A stretch of DNA of 64,000 nucleotides from contig CATNEN010000029.1 of assembly GCA_950097015.1 (NCBI GenBank), positions 6,343,501 through 6,407,500 of the forward strand. The letters run 5' to 3'. This document shows positions 55,401 to 64,000 of the stretch, one piece after another. Made by a program: the position numbers and the translations under genes. The DNA is from Macrostomum hystrix (taxonomy: Eukaryota; Platyhelminthes; Macrostomidae). How positions within the stretch are numbered: position 1 is the first letter of the stretch; every line of letters begins with the position of its first letter. The notes under the pieces were generated by a model. The model was given only the letters and a program-made list of their open reading frames with translations. It searched no databases and was not told the DNA's origin.

Positions 55401-58237
55401 TCCATCCAATTGATATCTCCAACTCTAAAAAACGAAAGCGATTTGACACACGCCACACATTACTTTAAGTATCGAGCGGTATGAGAATATTAAAAATCAC
55501 TTTTTCTAGTCACAAAACGTGCGAAAGAAAGCTTTATAACTTACCACGAGGCTTTTCACTTTGAAAATCTTGGCCAGGTCCTGCTTTGCCTCAATCAGGT
55601 TCTCCCACGCGAGGAGGTCAGCCGATCTGCAATGTTATAAAGGTAAATAAGAAATCATAAAAATGACAATAATAAGTAAGATTTTTTTCTTCATACTCGT
55701 AATTGATTAAAACTTCTCCAAACGGGCCAGATGTGCAGCTAACAGCACAGCCGCAGCATTTTGCGTACGACTGTTCGGTCCATGGACTGGGGGGACGCCA
55801 CACAACACCCTCCATTACCCCAGTTAATGCTGGTACCCATTTAACAACTGGGTGAACTGAAGCTATGCAAAGTTAAGTTTCTTGCAAAAGGACACAAATT
55901 GTTTCAGTGGAGTCGGGAATCGAACCACTGACCTTCTAGTCGTGAGTCCGACGCTCTAACCACATGGCTAGAACCCTTTCAGTGTGCAAAATGAACGATT
56001 ATTTCATTTTCATCATGAAGCAATTAAGAAAACGTTACCACATAGAGTTTTCATTTAACCAAGTTATATGAGCATGACTTCCTAGACTCGAGGACCCAAC
56101 AAACATTTTGCAGCTCATGTTTTGCCACATCGGCTCAAAACTTACCCCTCCTCTTTCTTTTGGAGAATACTGAGCCATTGCACTTCGTCATCGTAGGCAA
56201 AGTCCACACCGAGATCTTTCAGCCGTTGGCGGAAGAATTCCTTGTCAACCTTGCCGGCTAGAGAGGGCACCTCGCTTGGATTGTTCAGAAAATGAAAGAA
56301 GCGCTGCGCCTGCGCCAGAATGCCTGAGATTTGCAGCTGCAAGTGTTGGGCCATTGATTTCAGCTGATTCTGTCCCTCACCGCAATCCCTCACCGCCACC
56401 TCTCACCGCTACCCCTCACCGCCACCCCTCACCGCCACCTCTCACCGCTACCCCTAACCACCACTTCTCACCGCTACCCCTAACCACCACTTCTCACCGC
56501 TACCCCTCACCGCCACCTCTCACCGCAATCCCTCACCGCCACCCCTCACCGCCACCTCTCACCGCTACCCCTAACCGCCACCTCTTACAGCTACCCCTCA
56601 CCACCACTTCTCACCGCTACCCCTCACCACCACTTCTCACCGCTACCCCTCACCGCCACTTCTCACCGCTACCCCTCACCACCACTTCTCACCGCTACTC
56701 CTCACCACCACTTCTCACCGCTACCCCTCACCGCCACCTCTCACCGCTACCCCTCACCACCACTTCTCACCGCTACCCCTCACCGCCACCTCTCACCGCT
56801 ACCCCTCACCACCACTTCTAACCGCTACCCCTCACCTCCACCTCTCACCGCTACCCCTCACCGCCACCTCTCACCGCTACCCCTCACCGACAACCCTCAC
56901 AGACATTCTTTTCACACCAATCAAAACTCACCAAAAGTTGTGGCCTGCCAAGAGCAGTCAGTTTGATGGCCGCCATGCCCTCCTTTCGCGTGCTATCAGA
57001 CACCGAATCGATGCACTTTAGAAAGATGTTCATGTGATTGTCGCACTGCCGCTCGCTCTCATAATAATAAGTTTTGGCCGAGATGACATTGCTGGCTCGA
57101 TTGGCGAACTCCAAGTGAGGCTGAAACTTTGGAACAGCCGCCGCCGCCAGCTTGCCATCGCGAGTTGTCACATTCTCGGCGAACACAACCTCGCTCTCCC
57201 TGTCGGAGGATGTGGGGAGTGGGGAGACAAGATGTTGTAGAGGCGTGAAACTGCCTCAATAGGCAGTGATTAAGGGAAGGCTGCAACTCACTCGACCTTC
57301 TCCTTGGCCTGCTCCTCAGACAGGTCCTGCTCAGCTGAGTAGTCCAGAATTGCCTTGACTCCGAAGGTGCGGTTGCGAAAAATCAACGGCTTGATGGCCT
57401 CGTGGTCCTCGCCGCCGACGAAATGACCGTAGAAGGTAAGCTTCATCAGCTTCTCAAACAGACGCTTACCGAGAAGCCGCTGAGAGAGCTGCATCACCTG
57501 GCGGACGGTGGTTCGAACGAGTTTTGTTGATAAGGCTGCGCAAGCTATTCATTAACTTCGCTGGTATTTTCTTGTTCGGGAAATCAATGATTGGAAAAAT
57601 AGAGTAAGCTACCTGAGGCCTTGTCATGATGGACTCAAACTCTTAACCTGCCCCCTTCGTGTGCTCAGATGTCCTTGCACAAGCTCGAAATTTCACAACG
57701 TCGAAAAGTCAATTATTTCACAAGGTCGGCCTTGGCCTTGACCTTGGAAATTTCGACCGTGTGAAAAAAGGTGCTTTGAAGAAAGTTTGTGAAACCCCCG
57801 TGTTTAGGGATCAGCCGGGATTGCATCCTCGCTGGCTTTTGGATCCACTGTCACCAAATGATGCGACAGTATGTACAGGCCTTTCCGATTGCTATTATAA
57901 ATATCATAACCTACGGAATTCCAAGTCCAACAGTTAGCCTCACCTGCTTGTTTCGGTTGACCAGAGCCTCGATGGAGCACAGGTTCAGCACCAGCAGAGC
58001 TCGCATCAGCTGGCCGGTGGTCTTGCTTCGAAAGGCCTCCTTGTAGTCGGAGAAGGTCAAGTCTAGCTTCGGATGGCTGTTCAACGGTGGCGTTGGCACC
58101 TGCGCCGGAGTTGAGCTGGCGGCCACAACGGTGGCGCTCTTCTCCGCGGCGGCCGATGTTGACACGGGCGATAATAGCAGCCGGTGACAGCGGGGCTGGG
58201 CCAGTAGCTTGGCCACGGCTTGCAAGTGAGGAGTCAT
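49431..58237 (-). CDS. PRODH: proline dehydrogenase (proline oxidase), mitochondrial
   Basis: Minus-strand exons: 58237-57944, 57497-57292, 57199-56932, 56363-56146, 55626-55545, 53018-52926, 52825-52679, 51262-50982, 50744-50656 and 49603-49431 (TAG). All ten join in phase to 616 residues; human PRODH is about 600. The enzyme is an FAD-dependent barrel on the inner mitochondrial membrane that oxidises proline to pyrroline-5-carboxylate. Visible family motifs are [116 protein letters not shown], and the proline-carboxylate arginines in LGRRACEN. The N-terminus is basic and Ser/Ala-rich, as in mitochondrial presequences. A strong acceptor lies 46 nt upstream of the ATG (at 58284-58286), so the coding exon is preceded by a non-coding exon or a trans-spliced leader. 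Confidence 0.96.
49735..50525. repeat. 24-bp minisatellite in a PRODH intron
   Basis: About 33 copies of a unit containing GAGCCACATCGGGAGCCAGG and TCAA/TCGA. A block with GATGTACTTC occurs twice (about 50220 and 50350), showing longer-range duplication. It lies in the intron 49604-50655. Confidence 0.95.
51576..52625. repeat. 28/30-bp minisatellite in a PRODH intron
   Basis: About 37 copies built on CGATGCCTCACTCCAGAAAC followed by GGAAAACA, or by CTGTAAACACA at the left end and CACTAACAAA at the right end. It occupies most of the intron 51263-52678 and ends about 50 nt from an exon boundary. Confidence 0.95.
53019..54243. other. left part of PRODH intron 53019-55544
   Basis: Unique sequence with no exon. 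53260-53500 is relatively GC-rich and pyrimidine-rich but shows no gene. Confidence 0.5.
54244..54474. repeat. 16-bp minisatellite (CTCATCTCTCCCGTGT)
   Basis: About 14 almost perfect copies (one CCAGTGT variant) in the PRODH intron 53019-55544. A short TA microsatellite follows at about 54585-54603. Confidence 0.95.
54604..55195 (+). mobile_element. SINE family A with an internal insertion
   Basis: Head at 54604-54690 (GTGGCAGAGAGGTTAATGTG), body to about 54955 (TCATGTGTCATTGCC), then foreign sequence, then the family A tail CATTGCCCACAGCCCTCCTG at 55151-55190. The inserted part includes a 15-bp perfect inverted repeat. Confidence 0.75.
55054..55145. repeat. inverted repeat hairpin, MITE-like
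   Basis: GAAGTCAGAGTTTAA at 55061-55075 is the exact reverse complement of 55124-55138. The arms extend imperfectly outwards (TCAT at both ends), with a 48-bp loop. It sits in sequence that splits the SINE. Confidence 0.7.
55712..55980 (-). mobile_element. tRNA-derived SINE, family B
   Basis: Reverse copy closely similar to 17712-18000: AGTGGTTCGATTCCCGACTC head on the minus strand, AGTCCATGGACCGAACAG in the body. It lies in a PRODH intron, sense to PRODH. Confidence 0.8.
56388..56890. repeat. 26-bp minisatellite in a PRODH intron
   Basis: About 20 copies built on CACCGCTACCCCTCACCGCC and ACCTCT/ACTTCT. It fills the intron 56364-56931 almost from exon to exon. On the PRODH sense strand it is G-rich, with GTGAGG and GTGAGA in many units. 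Confidence 0.95.
57498..57943. other. PRODH intron 1 with a SINE remnant
   Basis: 57800-57875 resembles the 3' part of SINE family A (TTGCATCCTCGCTGGC, GTCACCAAATGATGCGACAG). The rest is unremarkable. Confidence 0.5.
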
Positions 58238-61043
58238 ACTACTGTGGACTGGGAAGCAGATGATGCGGTCAGGTAGTTTAGCACTGAATTAAAACACACA
58301 TTTATGTTAGCATCAGCCGAGTTAAACAGATGAAACCTGTGCATTCGTAACATCCGTATTAGAGTTTTTTGTTACTAGAGTGCAAAGTTGCCAAAATAAG
58401 CGAGTTTTACTTAGAACAAGAAGGAGTTTGATCAAATGAATTGCCAGTACACCCTGCAGCGGATATGTACGAGTAAAATACAGTTCAAGATGTTGTGAGC
58501 CATGATGTATCGATTCACTTACCAGATACACAGATACACGGCAGATAGGCTACTAGTTGATCGTCTTCAACGCAATGAAAACCCAAGAGGCCCAAGAGGA
58601 AATGAAGCAGGAGGCTACTAAATAAGAGAGCACGGATCAGTAAAAACTGACAGCGTGTCACTTTACGTACAGACAGCTAAGAGAAATAAGAAACGGGGTA
58701 TAATGACAGACGAATCGTAACGAAGCACCGAAACAGACGCACAGACTAAATGTACGACAGTACGAGTATTGCAAAAGCAGGAGAGCGAATGAAAAGCAAG
58801 CCCAACCCCCTTCCTACAACATGCTATGCGTAGGATCTGAGAGCTAATTCAAAACTTGAGTAGACATTTGCATGTGCCAAGTATGCATAGCAGTTCCATG
58901 GCCTGTCTTGAACGGTCTTTCCCCATGCAGACAGTCAGCCCGCAAGTCCATTTTTCCCAGTGGTTGAAACTCCCACGCAATCATTTGTGCCCGAGTTCTT
59001 CTTGCTGTGTTTGAGGGGCTGCTCTGGCCTTCTTTACAATCAATTCGAATGCAGTGTGCACCAAACCAGAGCCGTCATAAAAATGGTGAGCTTAGCAACA
59101 TGCCAGCTTGCCAGCCAGTGACTGGCCTCTTTAAAATAATTAATTAAGCTGACTTTATCTACTAATTACTTACCAGATGAATTTGAAAACTAAGTGCTTT
59201 GTGTCCGAAGTTTCGATGTAACAAAAACGTTTATAGACAAACGGCATGTTAAACTGATCTTACTAATTTCCTAGAAAATAGCAACGTAAGGAATAGAATA
59301 GAAGGAATAACAGGAAGTGCTTACTCTCACTGAGTTTTCAGTGTTTCACTCGTCCTCGACGTAAAAATTTCATCCGGCCCCGCCCTTCCATTTCATTGGC
59401 TGTTGGTTGCCATAGACAACGTTTTGCTATCGTCTCGACCCTTTCAAAAGGGAGAGTCCCGATCCAAGGCCGCATAAGAAATTAACTTAAACTAGAGACT
59501 TCTAAACTTAGCATCTGATCAGTTTTCTACAATCTGTCCGAGGAAATACAGAAGGAAAAGTGTCTATGGCATTCAACAGCCAATAAAATGGAACGGCGGA
59601 TATATAATATATTTTCCTTTATGTATGATTAGTATATACTTACTCGTATTTTTATTGCCTAGTTTTTCATCATATACAGCTAATTGGTGCCAACATTAGC
59701 TGCTCCCCAGTCCACGGACTGGACAGTGGTACACAGTTTTTTGAAGCGCAATAGCCGAGGCTGTGCCACTGGCTGTACATCAGGCCCAACTAGACAAGAT
59801 GAAACTTATATCCATCTATCTAGAAATATCAGAAAAACTACAATCGAAATGTTTGCCCATGCGTGGCAGATTGCACTATTGAATTTAGTGCGTATTCGCT
59901 ATCAGTATTATGACTGTCAGGCAGGCAGTTTTGGTTTAGTGACTGGGGGGGAGTGGCTTGGTGGGTGTGTGCACACCACACACAGCAGGCAGAATTCTCA
60001 TGCTAAACAGATAATCAAATGCATGGCATTTAACTTACATTTGTGTCTTTGGTCTGCAGCTTTCTGCCTGGTGTTAACGACTGTTTTTCGACAATTTTTC
60101 AACGCTTGTGAGGCCTGCTGCAGCGCTGAAACGCAGGGGTGTGCAGAGCTGCCAGTACAGTGCAGTTCCTCGGTCCTTCTATATATATAATGCTTTCACC
60201 CTGGGCGCTCCCTCTATCCCGCCGTCTACCGCTCCATCCACCCCAGACTTTGGGGCCAGGCTGAGGTGTGTCGCTGGGTAGAGATGAAGTTTTGCCCCGC
60301 TCCAGTCTCCCCTCATCTCGACATCAATTTGCAGCGTTGCATAGCGTGTGCAATAGAGCGCGTACCCCAGTGTACGCGACCAGTTTCCGAGTGCCTTAGC
60401 TCTCTCCAGTAAGAAGAACGGCCCAAGTTTCTCTACCTCAGTGTTGTGTCCTTCAAATACCTCTCTTTCCCTTTGATGAAAGAAATGGAGCCACCTCGGC
60501 CGCATGCTGATGTACACTGGGGGTGGGGCTAGCAATGGGCTCTGAGTTTCGTTGTACGCATGTGTGTCCTTTTAGACACACCCTCTTGACGCACCAAATA
60601 ATTTCTTGATCAAAATGGCTCATGAGGGAATAAAATTTTGCCAGGAAATCTTCTTTCCTGTACTTATTAAAAAGGCTCGGATTAGAAAGAATAAAAATGC
60701 GTTGTTGCAACTTAACATAGAAAACTTGGAAGAGCAACACAGTTTTCAACGAATCTACACTTGTGCATCTGAAGTACAGCACGTCGAACAGCACAGCTCA
60801 TTTGTCTTACTTTAAAATCTTGGCTTAAATAATCAGTTAAACCTTAATCAGGAATCCAGACACACGAACATTTTATTCAAACTGAGAGGGATGCAATGTT
60901 CTAACGAATGAAAAATGGCAAAGTTTCGGAAGTTTACACTCGCAAGTTTAAATGATAACTAAACAGTAGGACTGCCAGCATTGCTTGGGGCCCGTTTTTA
61001 ATACCAAGAGAGGCATAAGCTTGGCATTTTGAGCACCCATGGG
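58238..61043. other. PRODH upstream region
   Basis: No coding exon. It holds the 5' UTR acceptor at 58284-58286, candidate minus-strand donors (GTAAGT at about 58522 and 59172), a promoter-like cluster at 59375-59420 and a SINE-B-like fragment at 59688-59800 (TCCACGGACTGGACAG, AGGCCCAACTAGAC). Nothing else recognised to 61043. Confidence 0.5.
59375..59420 (-). promoter_or_regulatory. promoter-like cluster: X-box, CCAAT box and GC box
   Basis: Read on the minus strand, in order: X-box GTTGTCTATGGCAAC (59420-59406; plus strand fits RYYNYY-N3-RRNRAC), CCAAT (59399-59395) and GGGCGGGGCC (59385-59376). The order and strand suit transcription towards PRODH, 1.1 kb away, with a non-coding first exon between. 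No TATA box. A plus-strand gene outside my recognition cannot be excluded. Confidence 0.5.
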
Positions 61044-61365
61044 AGGTCAGTGGGAGAACAGTTAACGTGTTTGCCTCTCGCACCAGAGTCCCTGAGCTCG
61101 ATTCCGCGGCGAGGCCCATTCATTTTGGGCGCAGCCGCACGGAGAAGGCTTGTGGGCTTGTCGTGCAGAGTACACTGCCTGACGATGAGAAAGTCAGGGC
61201 AGATGTACGCATCTGTGAGAGTGTGGGCCTGAGTACAGGATGTGTGCGTGTGTGCTCAGGAGTAAGCAGATTGGGCAGAATTGCCTCCTCGATGGCTGCG
61301 GGTCTGGTGTCACCAAAGGATGTGCCACTGCCCGCAGCCCTCCTGCAATTATATAATTCCCCTGC
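61044..61365 (+). mobile_element. tRNA-derived SINE, family A
   Basis: GAGAACAGTTAACGTG and GAGCTCGATTCCGCGGCGAG head, then the shared body to CCGCAGCCCTCCTGCAAT. It lacks the GGGCCAACCTCCAAGG segment seen in other copies. Confidence 0.8.
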
Positions 61366-61394
61366 TGTAAATTTGGTACCAGATTTTGCTGGGG

Positions 61395-61512
61395 TAGAGA
61401 ATTATGTGGGTGTGGCGTCCATGGACTGAACAGCTGTGAAAGTCACATTGCCTCGCAGAGGATTCGAGCTCAGGGATCTTGATGCGAGAAAAGGAGGCTA
61501 GCAAATCCGCCA
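61395..61512 (-). mobile_element. SINE fragment with mixed A and B features
   Basis: On the minus strand a family A-like head (TCCCTGAGCTCGAATCC) is followed by the family B phrase CAGCTGTTCAGTCCATGGAC. It is either a third family or a recombinant. Confidence 0.55.
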
Positions 61513-62029
61513 CAGTTTGAATAATTTACATTTTGAATAAAAATATTATTTACGCGAATACTATAGATTGGTACATTCTACCAAAAAATGTCCATTGGTT
61601 TTTATTTATTGCAGAGTGGAAAAGCTGGTCCATAGGATCTTTTCTTTCTTCAGCTAAAAATACATGCAAGCGCAATAATACCTACTTTTAGTAAGCAGAT
61701 TGTGCTTGCATTACCTGAAGAAAAAAGATTTAATATCCTGTACAATAGAGCTCTTTGTAAATTTTCTCTCACACACTTTCCCATTCATTTAAGCCTCGAA
61801 AATGGAAAGTCAAGTTGACATTCAGATTATTTGCCGTTGTTAGCAAAATAACATTGGTAATCGACATTTTTATTGTAATGCTACGAAAAATCTACCAAAG
61901 TAACCAAATGTATTCACTCGTACATTGTATTATTCAATAATTTCAACAGGCTTTGCTGCAAGCGTCTATCATCTTTGCAGTGTGTTTCTGTCAGGTAGTA
62001 TCTGTAGTGCCTGTGTTTCTCAGGTCGAC

Positions 62030-62370
62030 TGCTCGCCAAGGCCGCTGTGTTTGAGGCCGGTTTGTTTGGCTCGGCCTTGGCCTCGCCCTTTCTCTCCCTC
62101 CTTCCCCGGCCCTGCTCAGGGTGTCCTGTGCCGCCATCTGATTGGCTGGGCGCGGGCATTGTCTGTCAACCCTTACCCCAGCCCTGCGTGGCTTTGCCCC
62201 CCCGCCAATCAGCTCTGCGTAGCTTTGCCCGTCCACCCGGCCAGCGTGTACAACCCCACCCCTCCCTGCGCGCTGGTGGCTTGACTCTGTGCACCCCCTC
62301 CCCTGTCTGACCCCCTTGCTGTCAATATCTGCCCGTGCCGGGGCGACCGCGCTCGCCCGGCGAACTTTAA
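62030..62370. promoter_or_regulatory. GC-rich block with CCAAT boxes
   Basis: Distinctly GC-rich compared with its surroundings, with an inverted CCAAT (GATTGGC, about 62138), a direct CCAAT (about 62205) and many CpGs. It could be a promoter island or part of a solo LTR: an AATAAA (about 62430) and GTACTGTA-rich sequence follow. No coding sequence identified on either side. Confidence 0.35.
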
Positions 62371-63850
62371 GATTCCATCGGTGAAGACGGTCTCTTACTG
62401 CGAAGTCTTAAGTTATTTAATAATCGTACAAATAAACGAAATCGCAGTCTACTGCGTTCCTGTCTACTGTTATCCTGCGTTCCGACCGGTTAGCGCTGCA
62501 TTCGTGTCTTTCCTTTCGGAGTGCCAAGCCTGTACGGAGTACTGTATCTTACTTAGTACTGTACTGTGTGATTATAGTGATTATTCGTATTATACTTAAT
62601 AGTACTGTAGGCCGGGGATCCCAAACCGACCACTGTCACTACATATCATTAGTTGCTTTTCGTACTTTTCGTACTCGCTTCAAGGAAACAAACAACTAAC
62701 CTTAATAGCGCAGATGATGGAGTTAATAATGCTCTTTGATTTCGAAAATTCCGCCTAGAAAACAGCGGCTTATATACAGACAACATTAGCTCGACTGCTC
62801 TTAAAACTCGCTATGCACTTAATGCTGATTACGAGTTTAAAGGCTTCATCATAACCTCATGCATGTGCAACCCGGAATCCTCAGAATCAGACAAAGTAAT
62901 CCATCAGCTAGGATTAGAGGAATCGAGAGATTAGGAGGATTAAGACTATAAAGGGCTTGTGATGGATTTGCAAAAAATTAAATGAGAAATTAGACGCATT
63001 TTTAATCCTCATCGACAGCTGCAAGATTAATGAATAAATCAATCAAATAATCAAAGGCTGCCGAATTCCATTAAGCGAATCAGTTAGCAATGTCGCCAGT
63101 CCTGCCCCCGACTGTCGGCAAAGTGAAGGTGCTCATAGCGGTGACAATGTCGTCCCCCCGAGCTGGGCCCATTGCGGCACCAGCTGTTTCATTTGCACCA
63201 ATGAATTTCCAATGGAGCTGTTTAGTGCATGACTTTCACTTATCAGACTCATCGTCAGCGATCCAGTGTAACAAGACCAATGAATAGATTGTGATTCGCG
63301 GCTCTCAGAAGCAGATCATGGTCGGAGCATATGAAGCCTTTAACCGAGCGTTCTTTAACTGACAAGACAAAAAATACGCTGTCGCTTTGGACTCCGATTG
63401 CAAATTTGTTAGAAGGAACGCGAGGCTAATGATGCGGAACGGTAATAATGATGAGCTGACGTAATGAGATCTACCTGCATGCATGCCATGCACAGTTAAC
63501 CTGATCGATCTTCGCATGATTTTTTTGTCTTTGACGTGAGAACTAAAGAGTCAGCGTTGAAGCAATTTTTAGGGCACTGTGACGGAGACCTAATTTCTGT
63601 GGAATTTTCATTCCAGATCAAATATCTTAATTCGAACAAGTATAGACTTTCATCTGATGTCATGCGATCAACTGTTGTCTCTTGTCAACTGTGTGGATAT
63701 GCCAAGTTTAACTTCAACTGAATACGGAGTCAAATTCCCTCAGAAAATAAGCCCTTCTAAACTTAAAATATTTGGTCAATCAGTTTGATGGAGAAATCAA
63801 TCAGTTTGCGACTCTAGAATCTACGAATCGACATTTAGATATGTCTGTAC
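62371..63850. other. unique sequence, no recognised feature
   Basis: AT-rich, with short open frames of no recognisable composition. I see no exon with convincing splice sites. Confidence 0.5.
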
Positions 63851-64000
63851 CATTATGGATTTGGGGGCGCCATTATGGATTTGGGGGCGCCATTATGGAT
63901 TTGGGGGCGCCATTATGGATTTGGGGGCGCCATTATGGATTAGGGGGCGCCATTATGGATTTGGGGGCGCCATTATGGATTTGGGGGCGCCATTATGGAT
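63851..64000. repeat. 20-bp minisatellite at the right edge (TTGGGGGCGCCATTATGGAT)
   Basis: Seven to eight near-perfect copies (one TTAGGGG variant). The array runs off the window. Confidence 0.95.

Noticed and set aside
59684-60190. 168-codon plus-strand open frame
   Set aside because: It begins inside a SINE-B-like fragment (CCACGGACTGGACAG). Its residue composition does not look like a protein and no splice partners fit.
62000-62600. Definite solo LTR
   Set aside because: No TG...CA ends or target duplication could be found; left as an unresolved GC-rich block.

Overview
This is nuclear DNA from an animal. The genes are interrupted by GT/AG introns, and four of them can be rebuilt exon by exon with matching splice phases. 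They are a C1orf87-type EF-hand protein (+), a BRSK/SAD kinase (+), a two-domain doublecortin protein (-) and a mitochondrial proline dehydrogenase (-). An intact LINE of the I/R1 kind and tRNA-derived SINEs are also present. The gene set implies a bilaterian with neurons and probably cilia. A flatworm or other spiralian is my best guess, but nothing here fixes the phylum.

Layout: 1-13.8 kb holds the EF-hand gene. One of its introns (3777-12170) carries a 20-bp minisatellite split by a full-length antisense LINE (about 5520-11582). 15.7-33.7 kb, possibly extending to 40.0 kb, is the BRSK gene, whose introns hold several large tandem arrays. 33.7-44.9 kb is almost entirely tandem repeats: 30-bp, 43-bp, 45-bp, 22-bp and about 23-bp units. 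45.3-48.4 kb is the doublecortin gene, convergent with BRSK. 49.4-58.2 kb is PRODH, with a separate minisatellite in four of its introns. 58.3-64 kb has no recognisable gene. It holds a promoter-like CCAAT/GC-box/X-box cluster, SINEs, a GC-rich block and the start of another array at the right edge.

Tandem arrays of 15-45 bp units take up roughly 18 kb, more than a quarter of the window. They are mostly unrelated to each other and mostly intronic. The most striking one, in BRSK, is a 28-bp unit repeated 30 times. Its first copy is the last 22 nt of a kinase exon plus the functional 5' splice site, so the real donor is followed by a ladder of 28 perfect decoy donors. A 15-bp array behind it looks like a deletion derivative of the same unit.

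Functionally, BRSK (neuronal polarity kinase) and doublecortin (microtubule binding) both act on the neuronal cytoskeleton. The EF-hand gene carries an RFX X-box, which fits a ciliary role. PRODH is a mitochondrial housekeeping enzyme. No operon-like coupling is visible.
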